A DNA stretch of 64,000 nt from Crocinitomicaceae bacterium (GCA_002713215.1 PAVO01000030.1:1-64000); one strand, 5' to 3'; shown: positions 24,801 to 33,052, counted from the first letter of the stretch. Numbers and translations are program-made. The notes: generated by a model not told the origin, from the sequence alone.

Positions 24801-25349
24801 CTAAGCACCATTACTACCTTTTGTATGCTGCTTCAGCGCAAAGCGTATACGCACCATTTGTTCACTCAAGCCTATAAATCGAATGATTCGGAAAATGTCA
24901 CCAATTGAGTGAATGATAAACCAGCACATAATGCCAATTACTCCACACATACCCCCAGAAAAATCGCCAGAGTTAGATAAGGATGAATCAACGTGCATGT
25001 ACATGGAAATGGCACTTACAAAAAGTATGATTAGACTAAATAGGAGTGCGTTGCTGTTATGCTTACGAACCTGTTGAATAGCATTGAACTCACCATTTTC
25101 AAGTACCATTGGTTCTTTCATCTGCTTAAGTTGCTCATGCATGTCACCGTTAGCATTGAACAGTAATAAAACGCTTACAGCAAGCATAAACGAGGATAAC
25201 AGAAATTGTATAATCTCGGTATCCTGGCCAATACTCAAAAGCCCACCAGCTAACAGGGTAACCATAGCGATGAGCGAAACCGTTCGGTGATGTTCGTAAT
25301 TTGCGATAATCCCATCGCGAACAGACTGATCTGACGTGTACTTAGGCAT
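24801..25349 (-). CDS. four-helix membrane protein (182 aa)
   Basis: Four hydrophobic helices in two pairs separated by a charged loop (EQLKQMKEPMVLENGE). AAGGAAGTTAAAT lies before the chosen ATG; an ATG overlapping the previous stop (25367) is possible. Similar topology to the upstream gene 25367-25900, so the two may be subunits or duplicates. Function unknown. Confidence 0.7.
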   Translation of the reverse strand: MPKYTSDQSVRDGIIANYEHHRTVSLIAMVTLLAGGLLSIGQDTEIIQFLLSSFMLAVSVLLLFNANGDMHEQLKQMKEPMVLENGEFNAIQQVRKHNSNALLFSLIILFVSAISMYMHVDSSLSNSGDFSGGMCGVIGIMCWFIIHSIGDIFRIIRFIGLSEQMVRIRFALKQHTKGSNGA

Positions 25350-25366
25350 ATTTAACTTCCTTGTCA

Positions 25367-25900
25367 TTATGAGTTTTTAGTGGTGGCATAGACGGCCTTT
25401 AGCATTTCTCGTCGAGTACCCACCCAATCGGAAGCCGTGAACACCTGGTATGCATGATAAAGACTCAAAGGGCCTAGTACGCTCATGGCAACGTAACTAG
25501 GTCCGGTTGATGAGCCGGGGATAATTTGGATTAGAAAGGCAATTGCTGTTGCGAGTGCCACGGATCCGTTAACGAATCGACACGTATATTCTTCCTTGTT
25601 GATTGAAGATAGTTTCTTGTCGAACTCTTCAGCGCTCATTCCAGCATTGCTTTTTATCTGAAGTCGAAAACGAAAGTTGCTATATTCTTTGCGTTGCCCC
25701 TTATAGCTAACTGCTCCAACAATAAGAGCGATAATAATGAAAAGCGGGCCAAACATCTCCATGCGGTCATTTATGATCCCCTGTTGCGACAGTAAAGAGC
25801 TAATGGACACGCCTGCAATGATCAGTGCACTTGTCAGCACCTTTACTGCAACATCTCTCTTGAACGCCCTTTGAATATGGTCGTTTTTATGACATTCCAT
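25367..25900 (-). CDS. four-helix membrane protein (177 aa)
   Basis: Helices near residues 17-35, 48-66, 108-125 and 133-150, with a basic first loop (KGQRKEYSNFRFRLQ). GAAGGAAAC precedes the ATG. Pairs with 24801-25349 in a two-gene operon. No family recognised. Confidence 0.7.
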   Translation of the reverse strand: MECHKNDHIQRAFKRDVAVKVLTSALIIAGVSISSLLSQQGIINDRMEMFGPLFIIIALIVGAVSYKGQRKEYSNFRFRLQIKSNAGMSAEEFDKKLSSINKEEYTCRFVNGSVALATAIAFLIQIIPGSSTGPSYVAMSVLGPLSLYHAYQVFTASDWVGTRREMLKAVYATTKNS

Positions 25901-25975
25901 GTCGTAGTTTCCTTCTCTGATATTTGCGCTTTATGCTAGCGGATAAATGTAAATTGGGACGTTGGTTTGAGTAAT

Positions 25976-26002
25976 AAAAAACCCCGCAGATGCGAGGCTT
26001 TT
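25976..26002 (-). terminator. terminator of 26024-26683
   Basis: CCUCGC/GCGGGG stem with AUCU loop followed by UUUUUU on the minus strand. Confidence 0.8.
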
Positions 26003-26023
26003 TAAAAGAAGGTGTAGGTTCGT

Positions 26024-26683
26024 TTAATCCTGCCGGCGGCGAATGCCCATTGCCAGTAGAGCAAGTCCAGCAAAGCCTAGAAGGGGGGCAGGGACGTCTT
26101 TTGCGTTGAATGTACCATCGCTTAGATTAACTTCACCTGTTGAAACAAGGAACCAGCCATTGACGCTTGTTGAGTTGCCATAGGTTCTATTTGAATCTAA
26201 TGAAGCGCCGCCTGGAGATGTGTAATGTTCCGTATATGCAACCTGGCCTGCGTTCCAACTGTTTGAGCCAGCCCAGCGTAGTGTTTCACCGTCGGAGGCT
26301 TTCCCCATATCAACTTGCTTGCCATTGCCGAAAAGTTCACGGAACAATGCTGATTCAGTTGTATCAACAATAGGAGAAGCTTTATTCCCCTGATAAAAAC
26401 TTGTAGCTGTGAAAAGTGACGGGAATAACTTGTTGATCATGTCTTCGTATTCAGCGTACGTGACCAAGCGATAATGCTCGTATGCGTCATCGTTTTCGAG
26501 ACGATCTAACATGGTGTTATACGAAATTTTGTCCGTGAATTCCACGTCAAGCCAGCCAAGTCCTGTCTGGGTATCGTAGGTGATCGTGTCGGTGCCGAAA
26601 TCACTATCTAAGGAGAGTAATTCCGCGTTTGCTCCAAACGCAGTCGTCAGCGCTAATGCTGAGGCAAGTAAAGTCCGTTTCAT
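26024..26683 (-). CDS. secreted DUF1566-type protein with VPAP tail
   Basis: The signal peptide MKRTLLASALALTTAFGANA is followed by SLDSDFGTDTI, GLGWLDVEF and a diverged YRLVTYAEY motif. The tail is D-V-P-A-P-L, a hydrophobic helix and RRR. AGGACA lies before the chosen ATG. Among the copies here its VPAP motif is closest to classical PEP-CTERM variants. Single gene with terminator. Confidence 0.75.
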   Translation of the reverse strand: MKRTLLASALALTTAFGANAELLSLDSDFGTDTITYDTQTGLGWLDVEFTDKISYNTMLDRLENDDAYEHYRLVTYAEYEDMINKLFPSLFTATSFYQGNKASPIVDTTESALFRELFGNGKQVDMGKASDGETLRWAGSNSWNAGQVAYTEHYTSPGGASLDSNRTYGNSTSVNGWFLVSTGEVNLSDGTFNAKDVPAPLLGFAGLALLAMGIRRRQD

Positions 26684-26840
26684 TTTATGTCCTGTGTCGC
26701 GTAAAACTTGATTCACTTGTGCAGTGCAAAGCGTGCGCCAACTTGAATGATTGTTTCATTGGGATAAATGGATGAGAACGTATAAGTATTTTACATCGCG
26801 ACTTTTATGGTTGTGATAGTGTCAGGTAATTTATCAGTGA

Positions 26841-26864
26841 AAATAAACCCCGCAATGAGCGGGG
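26841..26864 (-). terminator. hairpin terminator downstream of 26961
   Basis: CCCCGC/GCGGGG stem with a five-base loop followed by UUUAUUUU on the minus strand. It is third in a row after the two UCCCCUG hairpins. Confidence 0.75.
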
Positions 26865-26886
26865 CTTACCTCAGGGGAATAGGGTT

Positions 26887-26915
26887 GAGCGACAGGACAG
26901 GGGATCCCGCCACTC
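26887..26915 (-). terminator. second UCCCCUG hairpin behind 26961-27521
   Basis: Eleven-pair stem 26887-26897/26905-26915 that closes fully only as minus-strand RNA (four G-U pairs). Loop UCCCCUG. Confidence 0.75.
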
Positions 26916-26917
26916 AA

Positions 26918-26953
26918 AAAGGGTGAGCAATCGGGCAGGGGACCCGACCGCTC
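26918..26953 (-). terminator. first UCCCCUG hairpin behind 26961-27521
   Basis: Eleven-pair stem 26925-26935/26943-26953 with two G-U pairs in minus-strand RNA, loop UCCCCUG, then ACCCUUUUU. Confidence 0.8.
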
Positions 26954-26960
26954 GAATACG

Positions 26961-27521
26961 TTAATACGGAAGCATCTTCCGGATAGATTTTACAACCTCT
27001 CGCCCAATGCTTGATGGCTGAAGTTTCGACGACAATAGAGTGCCATCTTCAAACATCAATCGATCGCAGGCCAGCGACAGGTCGACATAACAATCAGCGA
27101 ACACGCCCGCCTTGTAAATAGCTTCCTCATAGGTGTTGCCATAAATAAATGCGGTTCTTGGTTTCGCATAACTCACATTCATTGAGCCGTTTTCCGCCGC
27201 TTTGATCTCTGGCAGGAAAATTTTAAGTAGGATGCCTTTTGCGTGGTACTTTATTTCGCGCACCTGGCGGCTAATGTTCATCGTGCTAGAGCTCCCTGTG
27301 AGTGAGTCTGGCTGAAAAACAGATAAATCCAGTCGCACGTTATCGGGGATCTCCAATATGTCTTTGACATAACGGGAGCTCGTTCCTACAAACTCAAGAA
27401 ACAGCGGGGATTGGTGCCATTCATCTTCAATGCCGAGATGACTGATGCCCGCTAGCTTAAACTCCTTAGCTTGAAGCCTCATCAATTCCGTGTTGTCCTG
27501 TAGGTTACGTGTATCGCTCAT
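26961..27521 (-). CDS. hypothetical protein (186 aa)
   Basis: Soluble protein, mixed alpha/beta. CAGGGACTTAAC lies before the ATG. Last gene of the 28390 operon; two UCCCCUG hairpins follow. Family unknown. Confidence 0.7.
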   Translation of the reverse strand: MSDTRNLQDNTELMRLQAKEFKLAGISHLGIEDEWHQSPLFLEFVGTSSRYVKDILEIPDNVRLDLSVFQPDSLTGSSSTMNISRQVREIKYHAKGILLKIFLPEIKAAENGSMNVSYAKPRTAFIYGNTYEEAIYKAGVFADCYVDLSLACDRLMFEDGTLLSSKLQPSSIGREVVKSIRKMLPY

Positions 27522-27551
27522 GTTAAGTCCCTGTATGCTTTGGCTGGCAAG

Positions 27552-27899
27552 TTATTCAAACTCGGCCAGCTCTTGTTCCGTTAGTGATTCGCCTTTGTTG
27601 GCTCGTATAAGTCGTTCCAACAGTCGGTCTCGTTTAGCGTCTTTTTCCTTAAGCGCTTTATAGATATCGCGGTGTAAGCAGACGTATTCACCCTCGATGA
27701 TGTAAACGCCTAGCGTTACTAATTTCTTAGAGGTGCGAGGCATGCCTTGGTAACCCAAAAGCATTTTGTCTTTTGCTTGTTCCCATAAAACGATGCCACT
27801 CAAACTGGCGCGCAACTCTTCTTTAACGAGTAATCGGTGATCTTCACCATTTTTAATGGCATCAACCATCGCACTTACGAGTGCGTTAGGGGCAACCAT
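27552..27899 (-). CDS. hypothetical helical protein (115 aa)
   Basis: Mostly helical, charged C-terminus (KRDRLLERLIRANKGESLTEQELAEFE). Start overlaps the previous stop (TAATG), so it is translationally coupled to 27899-28390. Confidence 0.7.
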   Translation of the reverse strand: MVAPNALVSAMVDAIKNGEDHRLLVKEELRASLSGIVLWEQAKDKMLLGYQGMPRTSKKLVTLGVYIIEGEYVCLHRDIYKALKEKDAKRDRLLERLIRANKGESLTEQELAEFE

Positions 27900-28390
27900 T
27901 AGGCTGCCTCGTTAGTAGCAATACGCTGCCAATCTTTGGCATACGTCTGGCTGGTGCGAGCAAAAGCAACCATGTCTTGGAAATAGTCTTTGAACAGTTC
28001 TTTTGCCAATGTATTTGTATTCACGTTATTTACGTCGATCTCACCTGCTTCAGTAAGAAGTTGACGAATGATGCCGTTCTGGCTAGTTTCATTCGTTTCA
28101 GTCATTGTGACGAAAACGTGGTACTTGCTGTTGTCACGGCCTTTCGTGTTCTTGTGAGGGTAATCCTCAACACTCAAATCAATTGCATCTTTACCGTCGT
28201 AAAATGCTTTATCCTGAACGAAATCGCCGTTACCTTCCCAGCGCGCTGCTGTAGTGAAAGGGTAAGAGCTTCCGCGTGGTGAGTAACCTAATACTCGGCG
28301 TGCTACTACGAACATGCCCTGGAAGATGCGCTCTAATAACGCTCGGTCATTCTTAGCTACGATGTAAAGTGAATCTATTTCAAAGTTCAT
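27899..28390 (-). CDS. hypothetical protein (163 aa)
   Basis: Soluble protein heading a three-gene operon; conserved CAGGGGAAACA leader. No motif recognised. Confidence 0.75.
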   Translation of the reverse strand: MNFEIDSLYIVAKNDRALLERIFQGMFVVARRVLGYSPRGSSYPFTTAARWEGNGDFVQDKAFYDGKDAIDLSVEDYPHKNTKGRDNSKYHVFVTMTETNETSQNGIIRQLLTEAGEIDVNNVNTNTLAKELFKDYFQDMVAFARTSQTYAKDWQRIATNEAA

Positions 28391-28432
28391 GCTGTTTCCC
28401 CTGTGATTGGCATGTCATCTCGATATGTGTCC

Positions 28433-28473
28433 ATCATACCAAACCCACGGAATAAAACAACACTTTTGTTGTT
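28433..28473 (-). promoter_or_regulatory. palindromic promoter, CTTT core
   Basis: Palindrome at 28456-28473; -10 TATGAT at 28433-28438 after TGG. Drives 28390-26961. Confidence 0.85.
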
Positions 28474-28509
28474 ATTTTTGTAAAATAAATTGAATTATTT
28501 TAATGGAAC

Positions 28510-28872
28510 CTATGAAGGCTCGTAAAGTATAGGGTAAAGGCCTTTCAGCAAATGTCGGATCCCGACGTACATGAACCCCATCGTAATAATTGGTACAGGG
28601 TTAGCTATTCGTGTCACATCAGAGAGGACAGAGTCTACAATGAGACCTATTAGCGCGGTTGATGCGATGTAGGCGTCAAAGTTCTTTGTCCAAGAGCGCT
28701 TGGTGATCAGCTTGTATGGGTGACGCATGTTTTTGGTTGCGATGATGCAGGCCACGACAAATATGGCAAAGTAATTAAGCGTATTGGCATCTGGGGTGGC
28801 GGCAGAAATACTCACAGCAACTTGAAACATAGAACCAGTAACAAGTGCGACAATAGCAACAAACAAATGCAT
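28510..28872 (-). CDS. membrane protein (120 aa), holin-like topology
   Basis: Three hydrophobic helices (about residues 3-21, 32-46 and 68-85) and a basic loop. Strong AAGGAGAGGGG site before the ATG. It starts just after the CCCCUGU-loop terminator at 28885-28924. No named family is certain. Confidence 0.7.
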   Translation of the reverse strand: MHLFVAIVALVTGSMFQVAVSISAATPDANTLNYFAIFVVACIIATKNMRHPYKLITKRSWTKNFDAYIASTALIGLIVDSVLSDVTRIANPVPIITMGFMYVGIRHLLKGLYPILYEPS

Positions 28873-28884
28873 ACCCCTCTCCTT

Positions 28885-28924
28885 AAAAAATCGGGCCCGC
28901 CCGTAACAGGGGTTGGGCAGGCCC
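28885..28924 (-). terminator. terminator with CCCCUGU loop
   Basis: Ten-pair stem 28893-28902/28915-28924 (one G-U in minus-strand RNA), loop AACCCCUGUUAC, followed by UUUUUU. Ends the transcript that includes the tRNA-like RNA. Confidence 0.85.
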
Positions 28925-28929
28925 TAATG

Positions 28930-29022
28930 TGGTGGCCGGTGGCGAGAGTGGACTCGCTACCTCCCATTGATAAGTGATCAGCTTACCTGGGCGCTCTACT
29001 GCACACGTGAGCTACACCAGCC
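28930..29022 (-). tRNA. tRNA-like RNA (atypical, GAU-like loop)
   Basis: In minus-strand RNA, GGCUGGUG (29022-29015) pairs with CACCGGCC (28941-28934) as an eight-pair acceptor stem, followed by A and an encoded CCA at 28932-28930. UAGCUCA...GUAGAGC is a typical D arm. The next arm is unusually long: CCCA-GGUAAG around loop CUGAUCA, which shows U33 and GAU at the anticodon position. The T arm GCGAG/CUCGC has a six-base loop and lacks the usual UUCRA. This could be an atypical isoleucine-type tRNA or a tRNA mimic. It lies inside the 30021-29033 transcript just before its terminator. Confidence 0.5.
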
Positions 29023-29032
29023 GTAATTCTGT

Positions 29033-29317
29033 TTAGTGACGAACACTTGCTGACTTTGCCAATTCGATATCGCGGCACAGAGAAAGCAAGGTCCAGTCAT
29101 TTTTCTGTTTCATGTCGACGCCAAACTTTTCTTTAATAAGAGCAACATGATTATCTAACTCTTCTTGAGTTACGCTGAAATCGCTGACATCAGAAATGTC
29201 TGTTACAAGCGTAGAGTTGGGGTCACGCCCAAACACTTCAGAAATGATACGGTTGCACGTTGATTCAAAAAGGTCGATACCATCTTGTTCAATGTGAATT
29301 TGTGTGTTCGGTTCCAT
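29033..29317 (-). CDS. hypothetical acidic protein (94 aa)
   Basis: Acidic helical protein. AAAGGATTG spans the stop of the upstream gene and precedes the chosen ATG. A TTG three codons upstream is possible. Followed by the tRNA-like RNA. Family unknown. Confidence 0.65.
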   Translation of the reverse strand: MEPNTQIHIEQDGIDLFESTCNRIISEVFGRDPNSTLVTDISDVSDFSVTQEELDNHVALIKEKFGVDMKQKNDWTLLSLCRDIELAKSASVRH

Positions 29318-29322
29318 AATAT

Positions 29323-29556
29323 TCAATCCTTTGTGATCATCGAAAAAAGGCGTTCAATGCCTTCCCATAGAAGCTTAGCAATCATGTAAAGAAATAAACC
29401 CAAACTGCGAAAAAATGATTCCATGAGATTGGGTGCAACTTTAAGTCCCGCGAAGAATATAAGTAAGAGCAAGCCAATAAAACCTGCTGGGGTAGCAAAA
29501 ATACTCCAGAGCATCCCCAGTGCGTCACCGACCATGTTCCAAATAATCTGGTCCAT
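29323..29556 (-). CDS. membrane protein (77 aa)
   Basis: Two hydrophobic stretches (about residues 9-36 and 48-62) with an amphipathic C-terminus (LLWEGIERLFSMITKD). AGGATAACCC lies before the ATG. Central in the 30021-29033 group. Confidence 0.65.
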   Translation of the reverse strand: MDQIIWNMVGDALGMLWSIFATPAGFIGLLLLIFFAGLKVAPNLMESFFRSLGLFLYMIAKLLWEGIERLFSMITKD

Positions 29557-29560
29557 AGGG

Positions 29561-29707
29561 TTATCCTAGCGTCACATATTCACGATAAAGGTCAGGTTCC
29601 TGGGTTTTCCAATATGCAATATCTTCAGACCAGAAACCGTTAGACGTATCAACGCCGCAAGCATTAAGGAATTCGGCTTCGCGTTTTTCTAGTGGACGTT
29701 GTGCCAT
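29561..29707 (-). CDS. small protein (48 aa)
   Basis: GGAGGCGTAACC precedes the ATG; the product begins MAQRPLEKREAEFL and is charged and soluble. It fits exactly between 29710 and 29556 without leaving gaps, supporting a real gene. Confidence 0.65.
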   Translation of the reverse strand: MAQRPLEKREAEFLNACGVDTSNGFWSEDIAYWKTQEPDLYREYVTLG

Positions 29708-29709
29708 GG

Positions 29710-30021
29710 TTACGCCTCCGCCAGTTCAGTAAAATCTAAGCCTGCTTCGTTAAACGCAGCCAAGTCAGCAGTGGCTTTCTCAAAGCGTTGTTTAAGTCTT
29801 TTTCGGATCTTTTGATTTGCAGCTTGTTTGGCGTCATCTTCAGACTCGAAACCACGGGTACCACGAAAATCTATGCGTATACACCAAACCATGTCACCCC
29901 AAGCACGATAGAGTTCAACTTTGTGCCCAAAAGCATGCGCTTCTAACTTGTCGGCGTTGGCATTCTCGCCAACTTTTTTCCAATCAAGCTCAAAGTTTTC
30001 AATGTTGGTTTTGTCAGCCAT
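29710..30021 (-). CDS. hypothetical protein (103 aa)
   Basis: Charged helical protein starting after the conserved CAGGGGAAACG leader; a longer in-frame start would sit in the leader. Heads the operon running to the tRNA-like RNA. Confidence 0.75.
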   Translation of the reverse strand: MADKTNIENFELDWKKVGENANADKLEAHAFGHKVELYRAWGDMVWCIRIDFRGTRGFESEDDAKQAANQKIRKRLKQRFEKATADLAAFNEAGLDFTELAEA

Positions 30022-30059
30022 TTCGTTTCCCCTGTTTAATGACATATTTCAATAAAATA

Positions 30060-30101
30060 ATCGTACCAAACAACACCCATTAAAACAACACTTATGTTGT
30101 T
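30060..30101 (-). promoter_or_regulatory. palindromic promoter, CTTA core
   Basis: Palindrome at 30084-30101; -10 TACGAT at 30060-30065 after TGG. Drives 30021-28930. Confidence 0.85.
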
Positions 30102-30384
30102 ATTTTACGTAGTTTTCTGCTTTTATTTCTCGGGCAGGTTCGTCTGAGTCATGGACGTCGATGTAAATACCAAAGGAATCAACACCCTCTTTTGCACAAA
30201 TCTGACGTGCGATACGGTTATTAGCGTCAATCTGACCAAGTGCGACAGGAGATAGTCCTTTGCCCCTTAGACAATCATGAGCCTGGTTGTCAGGGTTAAA
30301 TGTAAGGCCTTGCTCATCAAGTTGAACAAAGTGAGTGATAACGTCAGCAATATTGCTCTGCGGTGTTAGGGTAATTAGTTCCAT
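30100..30384 (-). CDS. hypothetical protein (94 aa)
   Basis: Acidic soluble protein, last of the 30781 operon; its stop overlaps the next palindromic promoter. The upstream site is weak (GAAGTAGAG, from the previous gene's end), so coupling to 30391-30504 is likely. Confidence 0.65.
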   Translation of the reverse strand: MELITLTPQSNIADVITHFVQLDEQGLTFNPDNQAHDCLRGKGLSPVALGQIDANNRIARQICAKEGVDSFGIYIDVHDSDEPAREIKAENYVK

Positions 30385-30390
30385 AGCGCT

Positions 30391-30504
30391 CTACTTCTTT
30401 TTAAATCGGCGATTTAGGTGTCCAAGCACTGACTTTGACAGTGTCTTAGGTTTGCTTGGAGTGTCAGCTTTCTGTGCTGCTTCTGTTCTGTTCTGTTGAT
30501 TCAT
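30391..30504 (-). CDS. basic small protein (37 aa) inside an overlapping frame
   Basis: The leader motif CACAGGGGACACC occurs here within the end of 30464-30781 and leads directly into an ATG. The 37-aa product is basic (ending HLNRRFKKK) and overlaps the previous gene by 41 bp. The presence of the replicon's own leader motif supports translation. Confidence 0.6.
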   Translation of the reverse strand: MNQQNRTEAAQKADTPSKPKTLSKSVLGHLNRRFKKK

Positions 30505-30781
30505 CTGGTGTCCCCTGTGGTTCAAATTCAATGAAATGGCCTCGGTATGGCGCATTTTTCAGGCTAATGTAGGGTTTCCGTTTATCCAGCTTGGCGATAA
30601 TATCTTTGAAAGGTATGAAGTCGTTGCGTGTGCGGTGGCCACTTAGGTACACAACATCCACGCCGTCTTCTCTTACTGACTGGACATGTCCATCAAATTC
30701 ACTGATGTTGCCATCTCGCCACTCGTCACAGCGAAAGATGATCGTGTTATCAACGTTAATTACATCAGCATTTGCTTGCAT
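30464..30781 (-). CDS. hypothetical protein (105 aa)
   Basis: Soluble beta-rich protein starting at the ATG behind AAGGGCTTAAC. Its last 13 codons carry, in another frame, the leader and start of 30391-30504. No family recognised. Confidence 0.7.
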   Translation of the reverse strand: MQANADVINVDNTIIFRCDEWRDGNISEFDGHVQSVREDGVDVVYLSGHRTRNDFIPFKDIIAKLDKRKPYISLKNAPYRGHFIEFEPQGTPDESTEQNRSSTES

Positions 30782-30820
30782 GTTAAGCCCTTTAGAATTG
30801 GAAACCATTAAGATAGAATC

Positions 30821-30861
30821 ATCATACCAAAAAGAGATTTAAAAACAACAAAAATGTTGTT
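30821..30861 (-). promoter_or_regulatory. palindromic promoter, AAAA core
   Basis: Palindrome at 30844-30861; -10 TATGAT at 30821-30826 after TGG. Drives 30781-30100. The downstream leader lacks CAGGGGAAAC. Confidence 0.8.
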
Positions 30862-31098
30862 TTATTTTATGATCACATACCCTAGCATCAAATCTGATTC
30901 AGGGCAGTGGGCCTCGACAACGGCACGTTCTTCATCGAACTTTACTGTACGGTAATTTTCATACTCAGTGTCGGTCAGGTGCTTACTTAAGGCCTCGGCA
31001 GTGTCAACGGGCATTGATGTACCTGGACGGTCAACCACCAGCATTTCGCGAAGCTTTTTAGGGGTTTTGAGCAACCCCTGCAATTGAGATAGTTTCAT
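30862..31098 (-). CDS. hypothetical protein (78 aa)
   Basis: Helical then beta, ending in a hydrophobic strand (LMLGYVIIK). GTGAGGTGATC lies before the ATG and spans the previous stop. Second gene behind 31106-31540. Confidence 0.65.
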   Translation of the reverse strand: MKLSQLQGLLKTPKKLREMLVVDRPGTSMPVDTAEALSKHLTDTEYENYRTVKFDEERAVVEAHCPESDLMLGYVIIK

Positions 31099-31105
31099 GA
31101 TCACC

Positions 31106-31540
31106 TCACATAGAAGGCGCGGCGGCGGTACGGATCTGTCGAGCAGAAAGAACCAGCCCCTTACAATAAGAGACTTGCTCTCGAATGAGTGTTTCAATGG
31201 CTTCGCCTATATTTTTCGGTGCGACGCCGTCGTTCATTCTACGTGCTCTTGCCATATAAATGGCCGCAACCGGTCTACGAATGTCTTTGTTGCGCAGACT
31301 GTTAAGCCTTTTTAGTTCCAGCTTAGCGCCAGCAAGGCTATTTACCATGATATCAATTGAAGTAGCGCGAAATTTGATATCTTTCGTTTTTTCAGTAGTA
31401 AGGAAATGGCTGAAAGAATTAGAGGCTGCACTACCATATTGGACGATGTCGCGCGCGCTCGTTTTCGCGGTTCGCTTACGATCTATTACTTGCGGTTGCG
31501 CTAGTTGGCGCTGATGGATTTCTTTCTGAAGTCTGTTCAT
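31106..31540 (-). CDS. basic helical protein (144 aa)
   Basis: Arg/Lys/Gln-rich helical protein. Conserved leader before the ATG. Possibly nucleic-acid binding. Heads a two-gene operon, divergent from the sorting-tail gene at 31772. Confidence 0.75.
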   Translation of the reverse strand: MNRLQKEIHQRQLAQPQVIDRKRTAKTSARDIVQYGSAASNSFSHFLTTEKTKDIKFRATSIDIMVNSLAGAKLELKRLNSLRNKDIRRPVAAIYMARARRMNDGVAPKNIGEAIETLIREQVSYCKGLVLSARQIRTAAAPSM

Positions 31541-31578
31541 GACTGTTTCCCCTGTGAGTCATTTAATTCAATATGAAT

Positions 31579-31620
31579 ATACTATCAAACAATAATGATA
31601 AAAACAACACTTTTGTTGTT
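31579..31620 (-). promoter_or_regulatory. palindromic promoter, CTTT core
   Basis: Palindrome at 31603-31620; -10 TAGTAT at 31579-31584 after TGA. Drives 31540-30862. Confidence 0.85.
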
Positions 31621-31771
31621 ATCAGTGCAATATATTTGGCATGGGAATTGCTGAAATGAACTATCTATTCGACTGGCAGCGTTAAAAGGGATGTCAGCGT
31701 AAAGGATTACGTCGCATCTCGCCCTTTGAACGCGATTGATGTTGTTATATTTTACACAGGACAAAATAAGC

Positions 31772-32437
31772 ATGTTAAAACGGACTTTATTAGCAGCAAG
31801 CTTAATGATGGTTGCGGGTGCAAGCCAAGCGGAAATGATTCACGCAGATTTCAACTATGGTGACCGTATGGTTACGGTCGATACAGAGACTGGGCTTGCA
31901 TGGATGAAATTTGATTTAACTCGTTATTACCATCTTAATAGCGCGGAGGCAGCCACGGAGGCTGGTGGCGAATTTGAGGGTTGGAGCCTTGCCGATGCAG
32001 GCCAAGTGTACGAATTGTGGGAGAACTTCTTTGGAGAAGGGACCTACACTAACCATGCAAGCTATGTTGACTTTACAGATACCACTTACGGTGTTGAGAT
32101 GGATGAGTACAACGCCTTTAAAGAGTTTATGGGTGGCGGTGCCTGGGGTTCTAGTGGATATCATTATGGTTCTGGTTATTTCTGGCAGGACCGTGAAGCA
32201 AGCTTGATGGGGCGTGCAGGATTCATCGCCACGTCAACAGGGGCTGGTCACTACTACGCGCCAGAAGTAAGTCAAGGTTACTCGTCAGATCATTACACCG
32301 GTATTTACATGGTGATGGATGCAAGCTTAGTAACCATTGATGGAGAACTTGCGTTTAAAGTGCCGCTAGGTGGCGCAGCAGTAGCGTCGCTTGGTTTGTT
32401 AGGTATGGCAGGTATGCGTAAGCGGAAAGGCAAGTAA
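31772..32437 (+). CDS. secreted DUF1566-like protein with sorting-type tail
   Basis: The signal peptide MLKRTLLAASLMMVAGASQA precedes a body with GLAWMKFDL and a diverged GWSLADAGQV motif, and glycine- and tyrosine-rich segments. The tail has K-V-P-L, a hydrophobic helix and MRKRKGK, a weaker version of the PEP-CTERM layout. ACAGGACAAAA precedes the chosen ATG. Plus strand, sharing its upstream region with the palindromic promoter at 31579-31620. Confidence 0.75.
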   Translation: MLKRTLLAASLMMVAGASQAEMIHADFNYGDRMVTVDTETGLAWMKFDLTRYYHLNSAEAATEAGGEFEGWSLADAGQVYELWENFFGEGTYTNHASYVDFTDTTYGVEMDEYNAFKEFMGGGAWGSSGYHYGSGYFWQDREASLMGRAGFIATSTGAGHYYAPEVSQGYSSDHYTGIYMVMDASLVTIDGELAFKVPLGGAAVASLGLLGMAGMRKRKGK

Positions 32438-32452
32438 TACTTGTGTTGTTAG

Positions 32453-32493
32453 AAAAATAAGGCTATCAACGTCGGTCGGTAGCCTTATTTTTT
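32453..32493. terminator. bidirectional terminator
   Basis: AAAAATAAGGCTA at 32453-32465 pairs with 32480-32492, giving U-tracts both ways. It serves 31772-32437 and 32501-33052. Confidence 0.85.
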
Positions 32494-32500
32494 TATGTGA

Positions 32501-33052
32501 TTAGTCACGATAAAGCGGTGTAATACTCTCAAAGCGGATAAACTTCAAGCCAAGAGACTGGAGGTGCTTATTAGGGTGTAAGTTGCACTCGCCTAGATAA
32601 ATTCGATTCTTGGCAATGTCATGATCCTCGCGTAACGGGCCCATTATGGTCTCTTTGTAAGCTTCATAGGTTGTGTCTTCTGCGATGGCGCCAGAATCAA
32701 TTTTGTTTTTATATGAGTTGCGGATCTTTTCTGCGCCATAGAACATCCACACGTTTATTTCTGAACAGATGGCCTCATATTCGTCGATCATCGGCTGAAG
32801 TACATTGATGTTCTTCTCGATAGCGCTTTCCATGCGAGTAATTTGGTCGGCGTCGGTAATGCGAACATTGAACCCAATAGCCCACTTGTACGCTTGGTAT
32901 GATACGCTCATACCGGTATCGTCGCGAGAAACGATCATGCCATTTGGCGCCTCACGAACGTCGGCGACAATGTATTGCATAAGTAAAATGGCGTCTTCAA
33001 TAAACGCTTTGTCAGTATTAAATTGGCTTGCGATTGTAGATAGTGAAATCAT
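32501..33052 (-). CDS. hypothetical protein (183 aa)
   Basis: Soluble helical protein. Conserved leader CAGGGGAAACA at the ATG. Single-gene unit ended by the bidirectional terminator. Family unknown. Confidence 0.75.
   Translation of the reverse strand: MISLSTIASQFNTDKAFIEDAILLMQYIVADVREAPNGMIVSRDDTGMSVSYQAYKWAIGFNVRITDADQITRMESAIEKNINVLQPMIDEYEAICSEINVWMFYGAEKIRNSYKNKIDSGAIAEDTTYEAYKETIMGPLREDHDIAKNRIYLGECNLHPNKHLQSLGLKFIRFESITPLYRD

Noticed and set aside
28930-29022. Ordinary isoleucine tRNA gene
   Set aside because: The T loop and anticodon arm do not fit a canonical tRNA, so it is reported only as tRNA-like.
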